64,000 bases of DNA from Sinorhizobium kostiense (lineage in GTDB: Bacteria; Pseudomonadota; Alphaproteobacteria; Rhizobiales; Rhizobiaceae), in the NCBI RefSeq assembly GCF_017874595.1, contig NZ_JAGILA010000001.1:372001-436000 (forward strand). Reading direction: 5' to 3'. Below are positions 16,329 to 26,260 of this stretch, one piece after another. The notes under the pieces are model-generated. The model saw nothing but the letters and a program-made list of their open reading frames with translations, was not told the DNA's origin and made no database searches. Every line of letters begins with the position of its first letter. Position 1 is the stretch's first letter. The translations under genes were made by a program, and so were the position numbers.

Positions 16329-17051
16329 CTAAAGATCGCCGTAGGAGCCGGTGATGCGGGCGCGGGACTCCGTCAGGTGATGGCGCATGTAGAGGCGCGC
16401 GAGATCGGCGTTTTGGCTGGAGATGGCCGCGAAGATCTTCCGATGTTCCTCGAGGACGCGCCGCCGCCGGTCGTCCGAGCCATGCCGCGTGAGGCCGAGC
16501 GCCATGCGCATCGAGCCGCTCAGTATATCGCGCAACTCCTCAAGCAGACGCGGGAAAAGCTCGTTGCCAGCCGCCCTCGCCACGGCGAGATGAAAGGCGA
16601 AATCCTCCTCCCAACCGGACTCGCCGCGCGAAAAGGCGGTTTCGAGCGCCGCCAGCGCCTCGCCGATCTGAATGAGTTGCGCCTTGGTGCGGCGCATCGC
16701 GGCCAGTGCCGCAGATTCCGCCTCCAGCGCCAGCCGCGGCTCGAAAGCGCGGAGATAGCTTGCAATATCCGCGGACGCCGCGAAATCGGTGAGCTTGCTC
16801 GACGGGCGGCTTTTCACAAAGGTGCCGATTCCCTGGCGCGAGACGACGAGCCCGTCCGCCTGCAGCCGCATCAGCGCCTCACGCACCACCGGCCGGGAAA
16901 CCTGGAAATCACGGCAGATCCGGGCCTCCGACGGCAGTTTCGCGCCTTCGACAAGTTCTCCGCTGGTGATCTGCTCGAGGATCTGGCCGTAGAGAACGTC
17001 GGCGAGGCGTTCGCGCCGCGCCGGCTTCAACTTCAACGTCACGTCGTTCAA
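16329..17051 (-). CDS. GntR family regulator, FadR/FCD subfamily
   Basis: A 240-residue regulator with an N-terminal winged HTH (LPSEARICRDFQVSRPVVRE, about residues 41-60) and a C-terminal helical FCD ligand domain with conserved histidine positions (FHLAVARAAGN and the C-terminal MRHHL). FCD regulators usually sense sugar acids or other organic acids. It is divergent from the dehydratase gene and convergent with the DapA-like gene. Matching 21-bp dyads at 15269-15289 and 17064-17084 suggest it controls both units. Confidence 0.9.
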   Translation of the reverse strand: MNDVTLKLKPARRERLADVLYGQILEQITSGELVEGAKLPSEARICRDFQVSRPVVREALMRLQADGLVVSRQGIGTFVKSRPSSKLTDFAASADIASYLRAFEPRLALEAESAALAAMRRTKAQLIQIGEALAALETAFSRGESGWEEDFAFHLAVARAAGNELFPRLLEELRDILSGSMRMALGLTRHGSDDRRRRVLEEHRKIFAAISSQNADLARLYMRHHLTESRARITGSYGDL

Positions 17052-17063
17052 TCGCTTGTCTCG

Positions 17064-17084
17064 CCTGTCATTTTTTTGAACAGG
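17064..17084. promoter_or_regulatory. Candidate GntR operator, copy 2
   Basis: CCTGT-N11-ACAGG, with a T-run in the spacer, lies in the 76-bp gap between divergent gntR and the dehydratase gene. It matches the dyad at 15269-15289 in length, half-sites and A/T-rich centre. Confidence 0.55.
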
Positions 17085-17127
17085 TGTAGCTTAGCCGAGC
17101 CGATGCGGAATGCAAAGGAGGTCGCCA

Positions 17128-18852
17128 ATGGCCAAACGCAAGTCTCCAGAAGATCTTAGAAGCTTTCGCTGGTTCGGCGCAAAGGACCTGCGTTCCTTCG
17201 GCCACCGCTCCCGGCTCTTCCAGATGGGCTACGATCAGCGGGAAATCGCCGGCAAGCCTGTTATTGCGATTATCAACACCTGGAGCGACATCAACCCGTG
17301 CCATGCGCATCTGCGCGCCCGGGCCGAGGAGGTCAAGCGCGGCGTCTGGCAGGCCGGCGGCTTCCCCGTCGAACTGCCGGCCATGTCGCTCGCCGAAACC
17401 TATGTGAAGCCAACGACGATGCTCTACCGCAACTTTCTCGCCATGGAAGTGGAAGAGCTCATTCGCTCGCACCCGGTCGACGGCGTGGTGCTGCTCGCCG
17501 GCTGCGACAAGACCACTCCGGCGACGATCATGGGCGCGATCCAGGTCGACCTGCCGACAATCTTCGTGCCGGCCGGGCCGATGCTGCGCGGCAATTATCG
17601 CGGTCAGGCGCTCGGTTCTGGCTCCGATGTCTGGAAATACTGGGCGGACAAGGAGGCGGGGCTGATCTCCGAACTGCAATGGAACGAGATGGAGCGCGGC
17701 ATTGCCCGCTCCTTCGGCACCTGCATGACCATGGGCACCGCCTCGACCATGACGGCACTCGCGGAAACGCTCGGTCTCTGTCTCCCCGGCGCCTCCACCA
17801 TACCAGCGGCCGATGCCGGCCACTCGCGAATGGCGGCGCTTTCCGGCGCCCGCGTCGTCGACATGGTTTTCGAGGACCTGAAACCCTCCGACATGCTGAC
17901 CGCCAAGGCCTTCGAGAATGCGCTTGTCGTACACATGGCGATGGCCGGCTCGACGAACGCGATGATCCACCTGATCGCTATGGCGCGGCGCTGCGGCGTG
18001 CCTCTGATACTCGACGACTTCGACCGCATGTCGGAGAACGTGCCGGTGCTCTGCAATATCCGCCCGACCGGGGCGTTCCTGATGGAGGATTTCCATTATG
18101 CCGGGGGTCTGCTGGCGCTCTGGAAGCGCCTGCAGCCGCTGCTTCATCTTGAGGAGCGCAACGTCATCGGCACCATCGGCGAGGCGATAACACACGCCGA
18201 GGTTCACCTGCCGGAGGTCATCCGTCCGCTCGACAATCCGGTTGCCCCGCGCGGCGGCACGGCGATCCTCAAGGGCAATCTCGCCCCGGACGGTTGCGTC
18301 ATGAAGCCCGCCGCCGCCGACCCGGCGCTCCTCAAGCATCGCGGTCCTGCCCTTGTCTTCGACGATTACGACTCGATGATGCGGGCGGTAAACGACGAGG
18401 ATCTCGACGTCACCGCCGATACCGTGCTCATCCTGCGCAATGCCGGGCCGGTCGGCGGGCCGGGCATGCCGGAGTGGGGCATGTTGCCGATCCCGAAGAA
18501 ACTGCTCAGAAAGGGCGTGCGTGACATGGTGCGCATCTCCGACGCCCGCATGAGCGGCACCAGCTATGGCGCCTGCATCCTGCACGTGGCACCGGAGGCC
18601 TATGTCGGCGGACCGCTCGCCGCGGTCAACAACGGCGATATCGTCTCGCTCGACGTCGCCAAGCGCTCTATCAACCTCGAGGTCGATCCGGCGGAGATCG
18701 AACTCCGGCTTGCCGCATGGCAGCCGCCCGCGCGCGACTATTCGCGCGGCTATTTGAAGATGCATGCCGAGCACATCCAGCAGGCGCCGGACGGTTGCGA
18801 CTTCACCTTCCTGCAGTCGCCGCACAAACTGCCCGAACCCGAGATACACTAA
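17128..18852 (+). CDS. IlvD/Edd family sugar-acid dehydratase (L-arabinonate dehydratase-like)
   Basis: A 574-residue Fe-S dehydratase. Cluster-ligand cysteines are seen in LLAGCDKTTPA (about residue 127) and SFGTCMTMGTASTM (about 200), with CHAHL (about residue 61) as the third region. The family removes water from sugar acids or dihydroxy acids, giving 2-keto-3-deoxy products. The opening (RSFRWFGAKDLRSFGHRSR) and the setting next to a lactonase and DapA-like enzyme favour a sugar-acid dehydratase over IlvD itself. AGGAGG just before ATG 17128 fixes the start; the ATG at 17110 precedes that site. Confidence 0.9.
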   Translation: MAKRKSPEDLRSFRWFGAKDLRSFGHRSRLFQMGYDQREIAGKPVIAIINTWSDINPCHAHLRARAEEVKRGVWQAGGFPVELPAMSLAETYVKPTTMLYRNFLAMEVEELIRSHPVDGVVLLAGCDKTTPATIMGAIQVDLPTIFVPAGPMLRGNYRGQALGSGSDVWKYWADKEAGLISELQWNEMERGIARSFGTCMTMGTASTMTALAETLGLCLPGASTIPAADAGHSRMAALSGARVVDMVFEDLKPSDMLTAKAFENALVVHMAMAGSTNAMIHLIAMARRCGVPLILDDFDRMSENVPVLCNIRPTGAFLMEDFHYAGGLLALWKRLQPLLHLEERNVIGTIGEAITHAEVHLPEVIRPLDNPVAPRGGTAILKGNLAPDGCVMKPAAADPALLKHRGPALVFDDYDSMMRAVNDEDLDVTADTVLILRNAGPVGGPGMPEWGMLPIPKKLLRKGVRDMVRISDARMSGTSYGACILHVAPEAYVGGPLAAVNNGDIVSLDVAKRSINLEVDPAEIELRLAAWQPPARDYSRGYLKMHAEHIQQAPDGCDFTFLQSPHKLPEPEIH

Positions 18853-18969
18853 GGACGAGCCCGGACCTGATTCAATCTTTGTTGGCAATTTCCCGTTAGC
18901 CTTTCCGACCAATGGTCGCGCAGTCACCGAGCGCTGCAGCCGACAGTTGTCATCGCGTAACGGGTCCTC

Positions 18970-20010
18970 ATGCGTTCATCAGCCACGCCAGCCGTCCTCC
19001 TCACCTGCTTGATCCTCGCAGGCTGCGCATCAAGTTCCAGCCCCGAAAGCGTCCTTTCGCCGCGGTCGTCGAAAGAAATCACGAGCTCCGTTGCGCCCGC
19101 GCTTGCGGTACCTGCCCCCGTTCCTTCCGCAGCCGTGGGTCCGGCGACAGCGCCGGCCGAGTCGCAAGAGGCGCTTGCCTGGGCGGGGCCGGTTCCGGAT
19201 TCGCAGGCCTTCGCACCCATGGAGCGGGAAGCCGGTATGCCGGTACCGAACGCGCGGCCCGTCGCGTTCGTCACCCCGGAGAATCCCGCGAACAGCCCGG
19301 CTGCACGCATGCGCTCGCGCGTCTATAGCCAGCAGTTCCGCGATGCCAAACCGATCAATTTCGGCAAGAGATCGCCGCGTAAACTTGCCGTCCACGGCGT
19401 CGACGTCTCCCGTTGGCAGGGCGAAATCGATTGGGCGAAGCTTCGAAGCCGGGGCGCGAACTTCGCCTATATCAAGGCGACCGATGGCGGCGACCATCTC
19501 GACCCGATGTTCAAGAAGAACTGGCGCCGGGCACAGGCCGCCGGTCTGAAACGCGGCGCCTATCACTTCTTCTACTGGTGCCGGACGGCAGGCGAGCAGG
19601 CCGACTGGTTCATCCGTAACGTGCCAAGGGAGGCCGATGCGCTGCCGCCGGTGATAGACGTCGAATACAATGGTGAATCGAGCTGCAAGCGACGCCTCTC
19701 GCCGGCGCGCGTGCGGGAGAAGATGCAGGTCTTCATGGACAAGCTCGAGCGCCATTACGGGCAGCGGCCGATCATCTATACCGCACCGGATTTCTATCGC
19801 GACAATCTCGACGGCGCCTTTCCAAACCATCCTTTCTGGCTGAGATCGGTGGCCGCCCATCCGTCCAAGGTCTATCCCGGCCGCAAATGGATCTTCTGGC
19901 AATATTCCGGTTCCGGCCTGTCGCACGGCGTCGACGGCAGGATCGACCTCAATGTCTTCCATGGCAGCGAGGAGGACTGGCACGCCTGGGTGGCGGCGCG
20001 CTCCACCTGA
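18970..20010 (+). CDS. GH25-family lysozyme-like lipoprotein
   Basis: A 346-residue secreted lipoprotein. The signal peptide ends in a lipobox LILAGC (Cys at about residue 19) and is followed by a Ser/Ala/Pro-rich linker to about residue 135. The GH25 muramidase domain runs to the C-terminus, starting VHGVDVSRWQGEIDW, with the catalytic Asp/Glu pair in PPVIDVEYN (about residue 226). It should act on peptidoglycan from the outer membrane or periplasm. GH25 proteins are frequent in rhizobia; the acceptor and timing are unknown. It stands alone between the dehydratase and a SulP transporter. Confidence 0.88.
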   Translation: MRSSATPAVLLTCLILAGCASSSSPESVLSPRSSKEITSSVAPALAVPAPVPSAAVGPATAPAESQEALAWAGPVPDSQAFAPMEREAGMPVPNARPVAFVTPENPANSPAARMRSRVYSQQFRDAKPINFGKRSPRKLAVHGVDVSRWQGEIDWAKLRSRGANFAYIKATDGGDHLDPMFKKNWRRAQAAGLKRGAYHFFYWCRTAGEQADWFIRNVPREADALPPVIDVEYNGESSCKRRLSPARVREKMQVFMDKLERHYGQRPIIYTAPDFYRDNLDGAFPNHPFWLRSVAAHPSKVYPGRKWIFWQYSGSGLSHGVDGRIDLNVFHGSEEDWHAWVAARST

Positions 20011-20260
20011 ACGCTGACCGGAGCCATCGAAGGCGGCCACTTTCATCGCTGCACGTTGGCTCGCCGCTGCAATTGCGGCAATGCACAATAGGCCATTGCG
20101 TCCAGCCCGGCCGTTCCCTATAACGGCGCCATTCGCCCTGGACCCGGTGAAACTCCGGGTGGCTCTTCTGGCCGCCGATCCGCCAGACAACGCAACAGCA
20201 TCAAACCATAGCTTGCCGGACCTCCCGCCGGCCTGGTGCACTACTTTTGCGAAGAAAATC

Positions 20261-21751
20261 ATGAAATTGACAATTGCCAGCTACAAACGCGAATGGTTCT
20301 CAAACATCCGCGGTGACGTCCTTTCGGGCATCGTCGTGGCGCTTGCCCTCATTCCGGAAGCAATCGGCTTCTCCGTAATCGCGGGCGTCGATCCGAAAGT
20401 CGGCTTGTTCGCCTCCTTTGCCATTGCCTGTGTTTCCGCCTTCGCCGGCGGCCGTCCGGGCATGATCTCGGCGGCGACCGCCGCCACCGCCGTGCTGATG
20501 GTGACCCTCGTCAAGGACCACGGCCTCGAATATCTCTTCGCTGCGACCCTGTTGATGGGCCTGATCCAGATCGCCGCCGGCTTCCTGAAACTCGGCCGGG
20601 TCATGCGTTTCGTGTCGCGCTCGGTCATTACCGGTTTCGTCAACGCACTGGCCATCCTGATCTTCATGGCGCAGCTTCCGGAACTGATCGGCGTACCGCA
20701 TGTGACCTATGCGATGATCGCCGCCGGATTGGCGATCATTTATCTCTTTCCCTATCTCACGAAGGCGGTCCCGTCGCCTCTCGTCGCAATCGCCGTTCTG
20801 ACCGCGGTCGCCTACTGGACCGGCATGGATATCCGCACGGTCGGCGATCTCGGCGAATTGCCATCGAGCCTGCCTATCCTCGCCCTGCCGCAGGTGCCGC
20901 TGACACTCGAGACGTTGCAGATCATCTTCCCCTATTCGGTCGCGCTCGCCGCCGTCGGGCTGCTCGAGTCGCTCCTGACCGCGCAGATCGTCGACGACAT
21001 GACGGATACCACGAGCAGCAAGAGCCAGGAATGCATCGGCCAGGGGGCGAGCAACATCGCCTCCGGTCTGATCGGTGGGATGGGCGGCTGCGCCATGATC
21101 GGGCAGTCGGTCATCAATGTGACCTCCGGCGGACGCGGACGGCTCTCGACCTTCGTCGCCGGCGCGTTCCTCCTCTTCCTCATCCTCGTTCTCGATGAGC
21201 TCGTGCGGATCATTCCGATGGCGGCTCTGGTTGCCGTTATGATCATGGTGTCGATCGGCACATTCTCCTGGCGCTCGATCCTCGACCTTGGCCGCAATCC
21301 CCTGCCGTCCTCCGTCGTCATGCTGGCGACAGTCGTCACGACCGTCGGCACGCACGACCTCGCGAAGGGCGTCCTGGTCGGCGTGCTCCTCTCCGGAGTG
21401 TTCTTCGCCGGCAAGGTTGCACGCCTCTTCCATGTCCGCTCGACGCTCGACGAGACCGGCAAGGTGCGCACCTATCATGTCGACGGCGAGATCTTCTTTG
21501 CGTCGACCGAAGCGTTTATCGCTGCCTTCGATTTCGCCGAGCCCTTGGCGAAGGTCGTGATCGACATCAGCGAGGCGCATCTCTGGGACATCACGGCCGT
21601 CGGCGCCCTCGACAAAGTGGTTTTGAAATACCGCCGCCACGGCGTCTTCGTCGAGGTCATCGGCCTCAACGAAGCGAGCGCCCACATGCTCGACCGCTTC
21701 GCAGTGCATGACAAGAAGGAAGATGTGGCGGTGGCGGCGCCGGCCCACTAG
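20261..21751 (+). CDS. SulP family anion transporter with STAS domain
   Basis: A 496-residue inner-membrane carrier. The N-terminus holds the SulP signature region ([20 protein letters not shown]) and 10-12 hydrophobic segments follow to about residue 390. A C-terminal STAS domain (about 400-490) includes [20 protein letters not shown]. Family members move sulfate, bicarbonate or other anions. Start ATG 20261 places the first conserved region normally; the frame is open upstream to 20081, but that stretch does not look coding. Confidence 0.88.
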   Translation: MKLTIASYKREWFSNIRGDVLSGIVVALALIPEAIGFSVIAGVDPKVGLFASFAIACVSAFAGGRPGMISAATAATAVLMVTLVKDHGLEYLFAATLLMGLIQIAAGFLKLGRVMRFVSRSVITGFVNALAILIFMAQLPELIGVPHVTYAMIAAGLAIIYLFPYLTKAVPSPLVAIAVLTAVAYWTGMDIRTVGDLGELPSSLPILALPQVPLTLETLQIIFPYSVALAAVGLLESLLTAQIVDDMTDTTSSKSQECIGQGASNIASGLIGGMGGCAMIGQSVINVTSGGRGRLSTFVAGAFLLFLILVLDELVRIIPMAALVAVMIMVSIGTFSWRSILDLGRNPLPSSVVMLATVVTTVGTHDLAKGVLVGVLLSGVFFAGKVARLFHVRSTLDETGKVRTYHVDGEIFFASTEAFIAAFDFAEPLAKVVIDISEAHLWDITAVGALDKVVLKYRRHGVFVEVIGLNEASAHMLDRFAVHDKKEDVAVAAPAH

Positions 21752-21760
21752 ACCAGATGA

Positions 21761-21788
21761 CCCTGGGTCGATCGGACTCGGCCCAGGG
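21761..21788 (+). terminator. Hairpin after the SulP gene
   Basis: CCCTGGGTCGA-N6-TCGGCCCAGGG can form an 11-bp stem with one G-T pair, 10 bp after the SulP stop. No T-run follows. Confidence 0.5.
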
Positions 21789-21865
21789 CTCGGAACGAGG
21801 AAGCCCTGAAGCCGCCCCGACGGCGGGGATAAACGCCGCCACATTCACCTGCAAGCGAGAACAAC

Positions 21866-23098
21866 ATGCCGTTTTCGACCTTTCTCGTGAGAAACTGTCG
21901 CTGGCTGGCCGGCGGATTCCTGCTCTGCTTTTTCTCCTCCTTCGGGCAGACATTCTTCATCTCGCTCTCCGCAGGTGATATCCGACGGGAATACGGCCTC
22001 AGCCACGGCGCCTTCGGCATGCTGTACATGGGCGCCACCCTCCTGAGTGCGCTCACGCTTCCCCAACTCGGGCGGATCGTCGATCACATCCGGGCCTGCA
22101 ATGTCCTCCTCATGACCCTGCCTGTGCTGGCGATCGCGACGATCTCAATGGGCTTTGCGTCGAATTGGGTTTGGCTCCTTGTGACGGTATACCTGCTGCG
22201 CCTCTTCGGGCAGGGCATGATGACTCATAACGCGATGACGGCCATGGCGCGCTGGTTTTCCGCGCAGCGTGGTCGTGCGGTTTCACTGGCAAGCCTCGGC
22301 AATCAGGCGGGCGAGGCGCTGTTTCCGCTCGCCTTGGTCGCGCTCGTACCCCTTGTCGGCTGGCGCAACACCTGGCTTCTCTCGGCCGCCGCCATCCTCC
22401 TCATCGGGTTGCCGGCCATCTATTTCCTCTTGCGGATCGAACGAATGCCAAGCGCCAGCGACGGCCCGGAACGCAGATCCGCATTGCGCGACTGGACACG
22501 CTCGGAGGTCCTTCGTGATCCTACCTTCTGGCTGGCGCTCCTGGGCGTACTCGCGCCGGGCTTCATCGCGACGACCATCTTCTTTCACCAGGTCTACCTC
22601 GTGGAATTGCGCCAATGGTCGATCGAGATCTTCGCAAGCGCGTTCATCGTCTCGTCATCGATGACCGTCGTCTCTTCCCTCATGAGCGGCTATCTGGTCG
22701 ACCGCTACTCGGCCGTCGACATTCTCCCCTTCTATCTCGTGCCGCTCTCCGCCGCCTGCTTCGTCCTGGCCTTTGTCGACGCGCAGTGGAGCGCCTTCGT
22801 CTTCATGGGACTGCTCGGCGTATCTCTCGGTTCTTCGACGACGCTGTTCGGGGCGCTGTGGCCGGAGATCTACGGCATCAAGCATCTCGGAAGCATTAGG
22901 GCCATCATCGTCGCGCTGATGGTGTTCGGCACTGCTATGGGGCCGGGTCTCACCGGATTTCTCATCGATGCGGGCGTGCCCTATCCGTGGCAGATCGCGG
23001 CCATGGGTGTCTATTGCCTGCTCGGCGTCCTGCTGATGAACGCCGTCAGGACCGAAGTTCGGGCGAGGAATACCCTGCCGTCGCCTAAGGTCGCGTGA
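21866..23098 (+). CDS. Major facilitator superfamily transporter
   Basis: A 410-residue protein with about 12 hydrophobic segments and a central hydrophilic loop (about residues 190-215, RMPSASDGPERRSALRDW). Loop 2-3 (LGRIVDHIRACN) fits the MFS DRxGRR-like position and there is a symmetric copy around SGYLVDRYSA. It is related to the oxalate/formate- and monocarboxylate-type MFS proteins in length. The substrate is unknown. It stands between SulP and a DUF2905 gene on the same strand, with a hairpin separating it from SulP. Confidence 0.85.
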   Translation: MPFSTFLVRNCRWLAGGFLLCFFSSFGQTFFISLSAGDIRREYGLSHGAFGMLYMGATLLSALTLPQLGRIVDHIRACNVLLMTLPVLAIATISMGFASNWVWLLVTVYLLRLFGQGMMTHNAMTAMARWFSAQRGRAVSLASLGNQAGEALFPLALVALVPLVGWRNTWLLSAAAILLIGLPAIYFLLRIERMPSASDGPERRSALRDWTRSEVLRDPTFWLALLGVLAPGFIATTIFFHQVYLVELRQWSIEIFASAFIVSSSMTVVSSLMSGYLVDRYSAVDILPFYLVPLSAACFVLAFVDAQWSAFVFMGLLGVSLGSSTTLFGALWPEIYGIKHLGSIRAIIVALMVFGTAMGPGLTGFLIDAGVPYPWQIAAMGVYCLLGVLLMNAVRTEVRARNTLPSPKVA

Positions 23099-23181
23099 CG
23101 ATTGCGAACAGCTACCCGAATGATCTTCCACTTACTGTTGCGGCCGTGGATATTGCCGGGCCAGTTGCGTAAGATTGAGTC

Positions 23182-23382
23182 ATGTCGCGACTGCTGATCA
23201 TCATCGGCCTCGTTATCGTCGCCGTCGGGCTCCTCTGGCCGTGGCTCACGCGCGTCGGCCTTGGGCGGCTCCCAGGCGACATCATGATCGAGCGCGGGAA
23301 TTTCACCCTCTACATCCCGATCACCACCGGGCTTCTACTCAGCGTCCTCCTCTCCGTCACTCTTTGGCTGGTCAATCGCTAG
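23182..23382 (+). CDS. DUF2905 family small membrane protein
   Basis: A 66-residue protein of two membrane segments (about residues 3-20 and 45-64) with the family core GRLPGDIMIERGNFTLYIPI between them. The match to DUF2905 is good and the length is normal. The function is unknown in the family. It precedes the first RIME of the stress-gene region. Confidence 0.85.
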   Translation: MSRLLIIIGLVIVAVGLLWPWLTRVGLGRLPGDIMIERGNFTLYIPITTGLLLSVLLSVTLWLVNR

Positions 23383-23427
23383 CCCGAGCACATACGCCAG
23401 GGTAGCCATTAGACTGTCTGTCGCCTA

Positions 23428-23530
23428 CTGCATGTCTCCTTAAATCGACCTCGATTTAAGGAAAAAGACATGCAGCGATGAAAGGGCTACAGCGACCTTT
23501 GCGCGTCTGATGAGACGCGCGGCGCTGCAG
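23428..23530 (+). repeat. RIME-like intergenic mosaic element, copy 2
   Basis: A 103-bp unit starting CTGCATGTCTCCTTAAATCG with palindrome 1 (CTTAAATCGACCTCGATTTAAG) and palindrome 2 (GCGCGTCTGATGAGACGCGC), ending CGCTGCAG. It is nearly identical to 30269-30372. It takes up a third of the 316-bp gap before ftsH; the rest holds the candidate EcfG promoter. Confidence 0.85.
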
Positions 23531-23590
23531 GATTGCACCGACGAAGCGGCTGCGCGCAAACCTTTGCCTTGGGATGCCGAGCATTGCCGG

Positions 23591-23616
23591 GGAACCGGCG
23601 TCGTTCCAGCGGCGTT
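23591..23616 (+). promoter_or_regulatory. Candidate EcfG/RpoE2 promoter of ftsH
   Basis: GGAAC at 23591-23595, then 19 bp, then TT (in CGTTT), fits GGAAC-N18/19-TT, the published RpoE2 consensus of S. meliloti. It lies about 83 bp before the ftsH ATG. Confidence 0.6.
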
Positions 23617-23698
23617 TCGGTTTTACGGCGGAGCGCGGATCCGCCCATTGCATTCGCGCGCTGACGCAGGTGCCTTTGCAGCCGGACAGGTCAGCAAG

Positions 23699-25543
23699 AT
23701 GGACAAGCAGACGAAGTTCAACATCTGGTACTGGATAGCGGCCATTTTCGCGCTGATGCTGTTTCAGTACATCTTCACCACCGCAACGCAAGTGGCGCAG
23801 ATTCCCTACAGCCAATTCGAGACCTATCTCGAAGGGGGCAAGATCGCCGAAGTTGCCGTTTCGGACCAATATATCCAGGGCACGTTCAAGACCCCGCAGG
23901 ACGGCAAACCGATGTTCATCACGACCCGGGTCGAGCCGGGTATCGCGGCGCAACTGCAGGAACACGGGGTCGTCGTCAGCGGTCAGGTCGAGAGCACCTT
24001 CCTTCGCGACCTGCTTTCCTGGGTCCTGCCGGCCGTGGTCTTCATCGGCATCTGGATGTTCGTGCTGCGGCGGATGGCCGGCGGGATGGGCGGCGGCCTG
24101 ATGCAGATCGGCAAATCGAAGGCGAGGATCTATGTCCAGACTGACACGGGCGTGACGTTCAAGGACGTCGCCGGCGTCGACGAGGCGAAGGACGAGTTGA
24201 AGGAAATCGTCGACTTCCTCAAGGACCCAAAGGGCTATGGACGCCTTGGCGGGCGGATGCCGAAAGGCGTCCTGCTGGTCGGGCCGCCCGGTACCGGCAA
24301 GACGCTTCTTGCACGAGCCGTCGCCGGTGAAGCCGGCGTGCCGTTCTTCTCCATTTCCGGTTCGGAATTCGTGGAAATGTTCGTCGGCGTCGGCGCCGCC
24401 CGGGTGCGCGATCTCTTCGAGCAGGCCCGGTCGAAGGCTCCCGCGATCATCTTCATCGACGAGCTCGATGCGCTCGGCCGCGCCCGCGGCATCGGCCCGA
24501 TGGCCGGAGGACATGACGAGAAGGAGCAGACCCTCAACCAATTGCTGGTCGAGCTCGACGGCTTCGATCCCTCGACCGGGCTTGTGCTGCTTGCCGCCAC
24601 CAACCGGCCGGAGATCCTTGATCCGGCGCTCCTGCGCGCCGGGCGCTTCGACCGCCAGGTCCTCGTCGACCGCCCCGACAAGCAGGGCCGCGTGCAGATC
24701 CTCAACGTTCACCTGAAGAAGGCGAAGCTTGCGGCCGACGTGCAGCCGGAGCAAATCGCGGCGCTGACGCCAGGCTTCACCGGTGCGGACCTCGCCAATC
24801 TCGTCAATGAGGCAACGCTTCTTGCAACCAGACGCAAAGGCGATGCGGTCACAATGGACGATTTCAACAATGCGGTCGAACGCATCATAGCGGGCCTCGA
24901 GAAGCGCAACCGGCTGCTCAATCCGCGGGAGCGCGAGATCGTCGCGTATCACGAAATGGGCCACGCACTGGTGGCGATGGCGCTACCGGGCGTCGATCCC
25001 GTGCACAAGGTCTCGATCATTCCGCGCGGCATCGGTTCGCTCGGCTACACGATCCAGCGGCCGACGGAGGATCGGTTCCTGATGACGAAGGAGGAACTGG
25101 AAAGCAAGATGGCGGTACTGCTCGGCGGACGCGCCGCCGAGTGGCTGGTCTTCGGCCATCTTTCGACGGGGGCATCCGACGATCTCGTCAAGGTGACCGA
25201 CATCGCCCGGGCCATTGTTGCTCGCTATGGCATGACGGAGAAACTCGGCCATGTCGCGCTCGAGCGCGATCGCCGGTCGCTGCTGACACCCGATCCCGTC
25301 TACCAAGGCCCCAGCGAGCGGGATTATTCCGAAAAGACCGCAGCAATCCTCGATGAAGAAGTCCGTAGAATCGTCGACAATGCATTCGAGCGCACTGTCG
25401 CGCTGCTCAAGGAGCGGCGTGCTCTTTTGGAGCGGTCGGCCAAGCTTCTTCTCGAGCGGGAGACAATCACCGAAGACGAGCTGCGCAGCCTCGCCGATGG
25501 TCGAGACCAGCCGGCGACGGAAACCGTCGCCCGGCAGGCCTGA
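23699..25543 (+). CDS. ftsH: ATP-dependent zinc metalloprotease FtsH
   Basis: A 614-residue membrane AAA+ protease. Two N-terminal membrane segments (about residues 9-26 and 105-123) flank a periplasmic domain. The AAA module has Walker A (GPPGTGKT), Walker B ([12 protein letters not shown]) and the second region of homology ([19 protein letters not shown]). The zinc site is HEMGH (about residue 420), with the third ligand Asp in [12 protein letters not shown] 23699 gives the standard length; the upstream open frame begins inside a RIME and is not coding. It is probably an accessory copy beside a housekeeping FtsH, acting in membrane protein quality control under stress. Confidence 0.93.
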   Translation: MDKQTKFNIWYWIAAIFALMLFQYIFTTATQVAQIPYSQFETYLEGGKIAEVAVSDQYIQGTFKTPQDGKPMFITTRVEPGIAAQLQEHGVVVSGQVESTFLRDLLSWVLPAVVFIGIWMFVLRRMAGGMGGGLMQIGKSKARIYVQTDTGVTFKDVAGVDEAKDELKEIVDFLKDPKGYGRLGGRMPKGVLLVGPPGTGKTLLARAVAGEAGVPFFSISGSEFVEMFVGVGAARVRDLFEQARSKAPAIIFIDELDALGRARGIGPMAGGHDEKEQTLNQLLVELDGFDPSTGLVLLAATNRPEILDPALLRAGRFDRQVLVDRPDKQGRVQILNVHLKKAKLAADVQPEQIAALTPGFTGADLANLVNEATLLATRRKGDAVTMDDFNNAVERIIAGLEKRNRLLNPREREIVAYHEMGHALVAMALPGVDPVHKVSIIPRGIGSLGYTIQRPTEDRFLMTKEELESKMAVLLGGRAAEWLVFGHLSTGASDDLVKVTDIARAIVARYGMTEKLGHVALERDRRSLLTPDPVYQGPSERDYSEKTAAILDEEVRRIVDNAFERTVALLKERRALLERSAKLLLERETITEDELRSLADGRDQPATETVARQA

Positions 25544-25609
25544 GCCTCCACGCCCGAGAATTGACGCGCAGCTGGTCCTGCCTGCGGACCTGCCGCAGCG
25601 TCCCCGGCA

Positions 25610-25634
25610 GGAACGAATCCATTCGCGCAAGGTT
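25610..25634 (+). promoter_or_regulatory. Candidate EcfG/RpoE2 promoter of the small membrane protein gene
   Basis: GGAAC at 25610-25614 and TT at 25633-25634 are spaced by exactly 18 bp, 39 bp before the ATG at 25674. Confidence 0.6.
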
Positions 25635-25673
25635 AGAAGCTACCGCCGAGCAGAGACATTCGAAGGACTTGAG

Positions 25674-26246
25674 ATGACCGATCCGCTCTATAAACCGTCC
25701 CCCGCGGCGCCCACCGAGCCCTCCGTACTCGTGGCGGTCAACAGGGTCTCCTGGCCGGCAATTTTCGCCGGCGTTGCGTTGGCGCTCGCGGTGCAGCTTC
25801 TTCTAAACCTGCTTGGGGTCGGCGTCGGCGCGGCCGTTTTCGATCTTGATGGAGGCGGGAGCGTCTCGATCGCAAGCGGCCTCTGGTTTGCGCTTTCAGG
25901 CGTAATCGCAGCCCTGACCGGCGGTTTCGCGGCAAGCCGTCTCTCGGGCCGGGCCGGCACGACGACCGGCGTCCTTCATGGCCTGACTGCCTGGGCGGTG
26001 ACGACGCTGATCGTCGTCTACCTGTTGAGCACATCCGCGGGCGCCCTGGTCGGCGGAGCACTGGGTGGCCTCTCCGCCGTGGTGGGCGATGCCGGCCGCA
26101 CCGTCGAGACCGCAGAGACGGCCGCAGCCATGGTTTCGACCGGCGCCTTCTTCGGTTTTTTCTCCCTGCTGCTCGGCGCTGTGGCCGCCTGGATCGGCGG
26201 TTGGTGGGGCGTGCGCCGCCTGGAAGTCATGTCGGAGATATCGTGA
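25674..26246 (+). CDS. Small multi-pass membrane protein (PhnA-like of rhizobia)
   Basis: A 190-residue protein with four hydrophobic segments (about residues 25-45, 62-84, 101-125, 150-175) and Gly/Ala-rich helix-packing stretches. It resembles rhizobial proteins labelled PhnA-like, but that label carries no proven function and it is not the phosphonoacetate hydrolase. Start ATG 25674 follows an EcfG-type promoter by 39 bp; the frame is open upstream into ftsH, which is not coding in this frame. It ends 15 bp from the stop of the convergent fusion gene. Confidence 0.75.
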   Translation: MTDPLYKPSPAAPTEPSVLVAVNRVSWPAIFAGVALALAVQLLLNLLGVGVGAAVFDLDGGGSVSIASGLWFALSGVIAALTGGFAASRLSGRAGTTTGVLHGLTAWAVTTLIVVYLLSTSAGALVGGALGGLSAVVGDAGRTVETAETAAAMVSTGAFFGFFSLLLGAVAAWIGGWWGVRRLEVMSEIS

Positions 26247-26260
26247 TTTCGCTTTGCCGA

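Noticed and set aside
20110..20127. GCCGTT-N6-AACGGC hairpin before the SulP gene
   Set aside because: Only 6 bp, over 80 bp from the preceding stop and no T-run; too weak to call.
23456..24964. Minus-strand open frame of 502 codons
   Set aside because: It runs antisense through ftsH and ends inside a RIME; high GC third positions create such frames.
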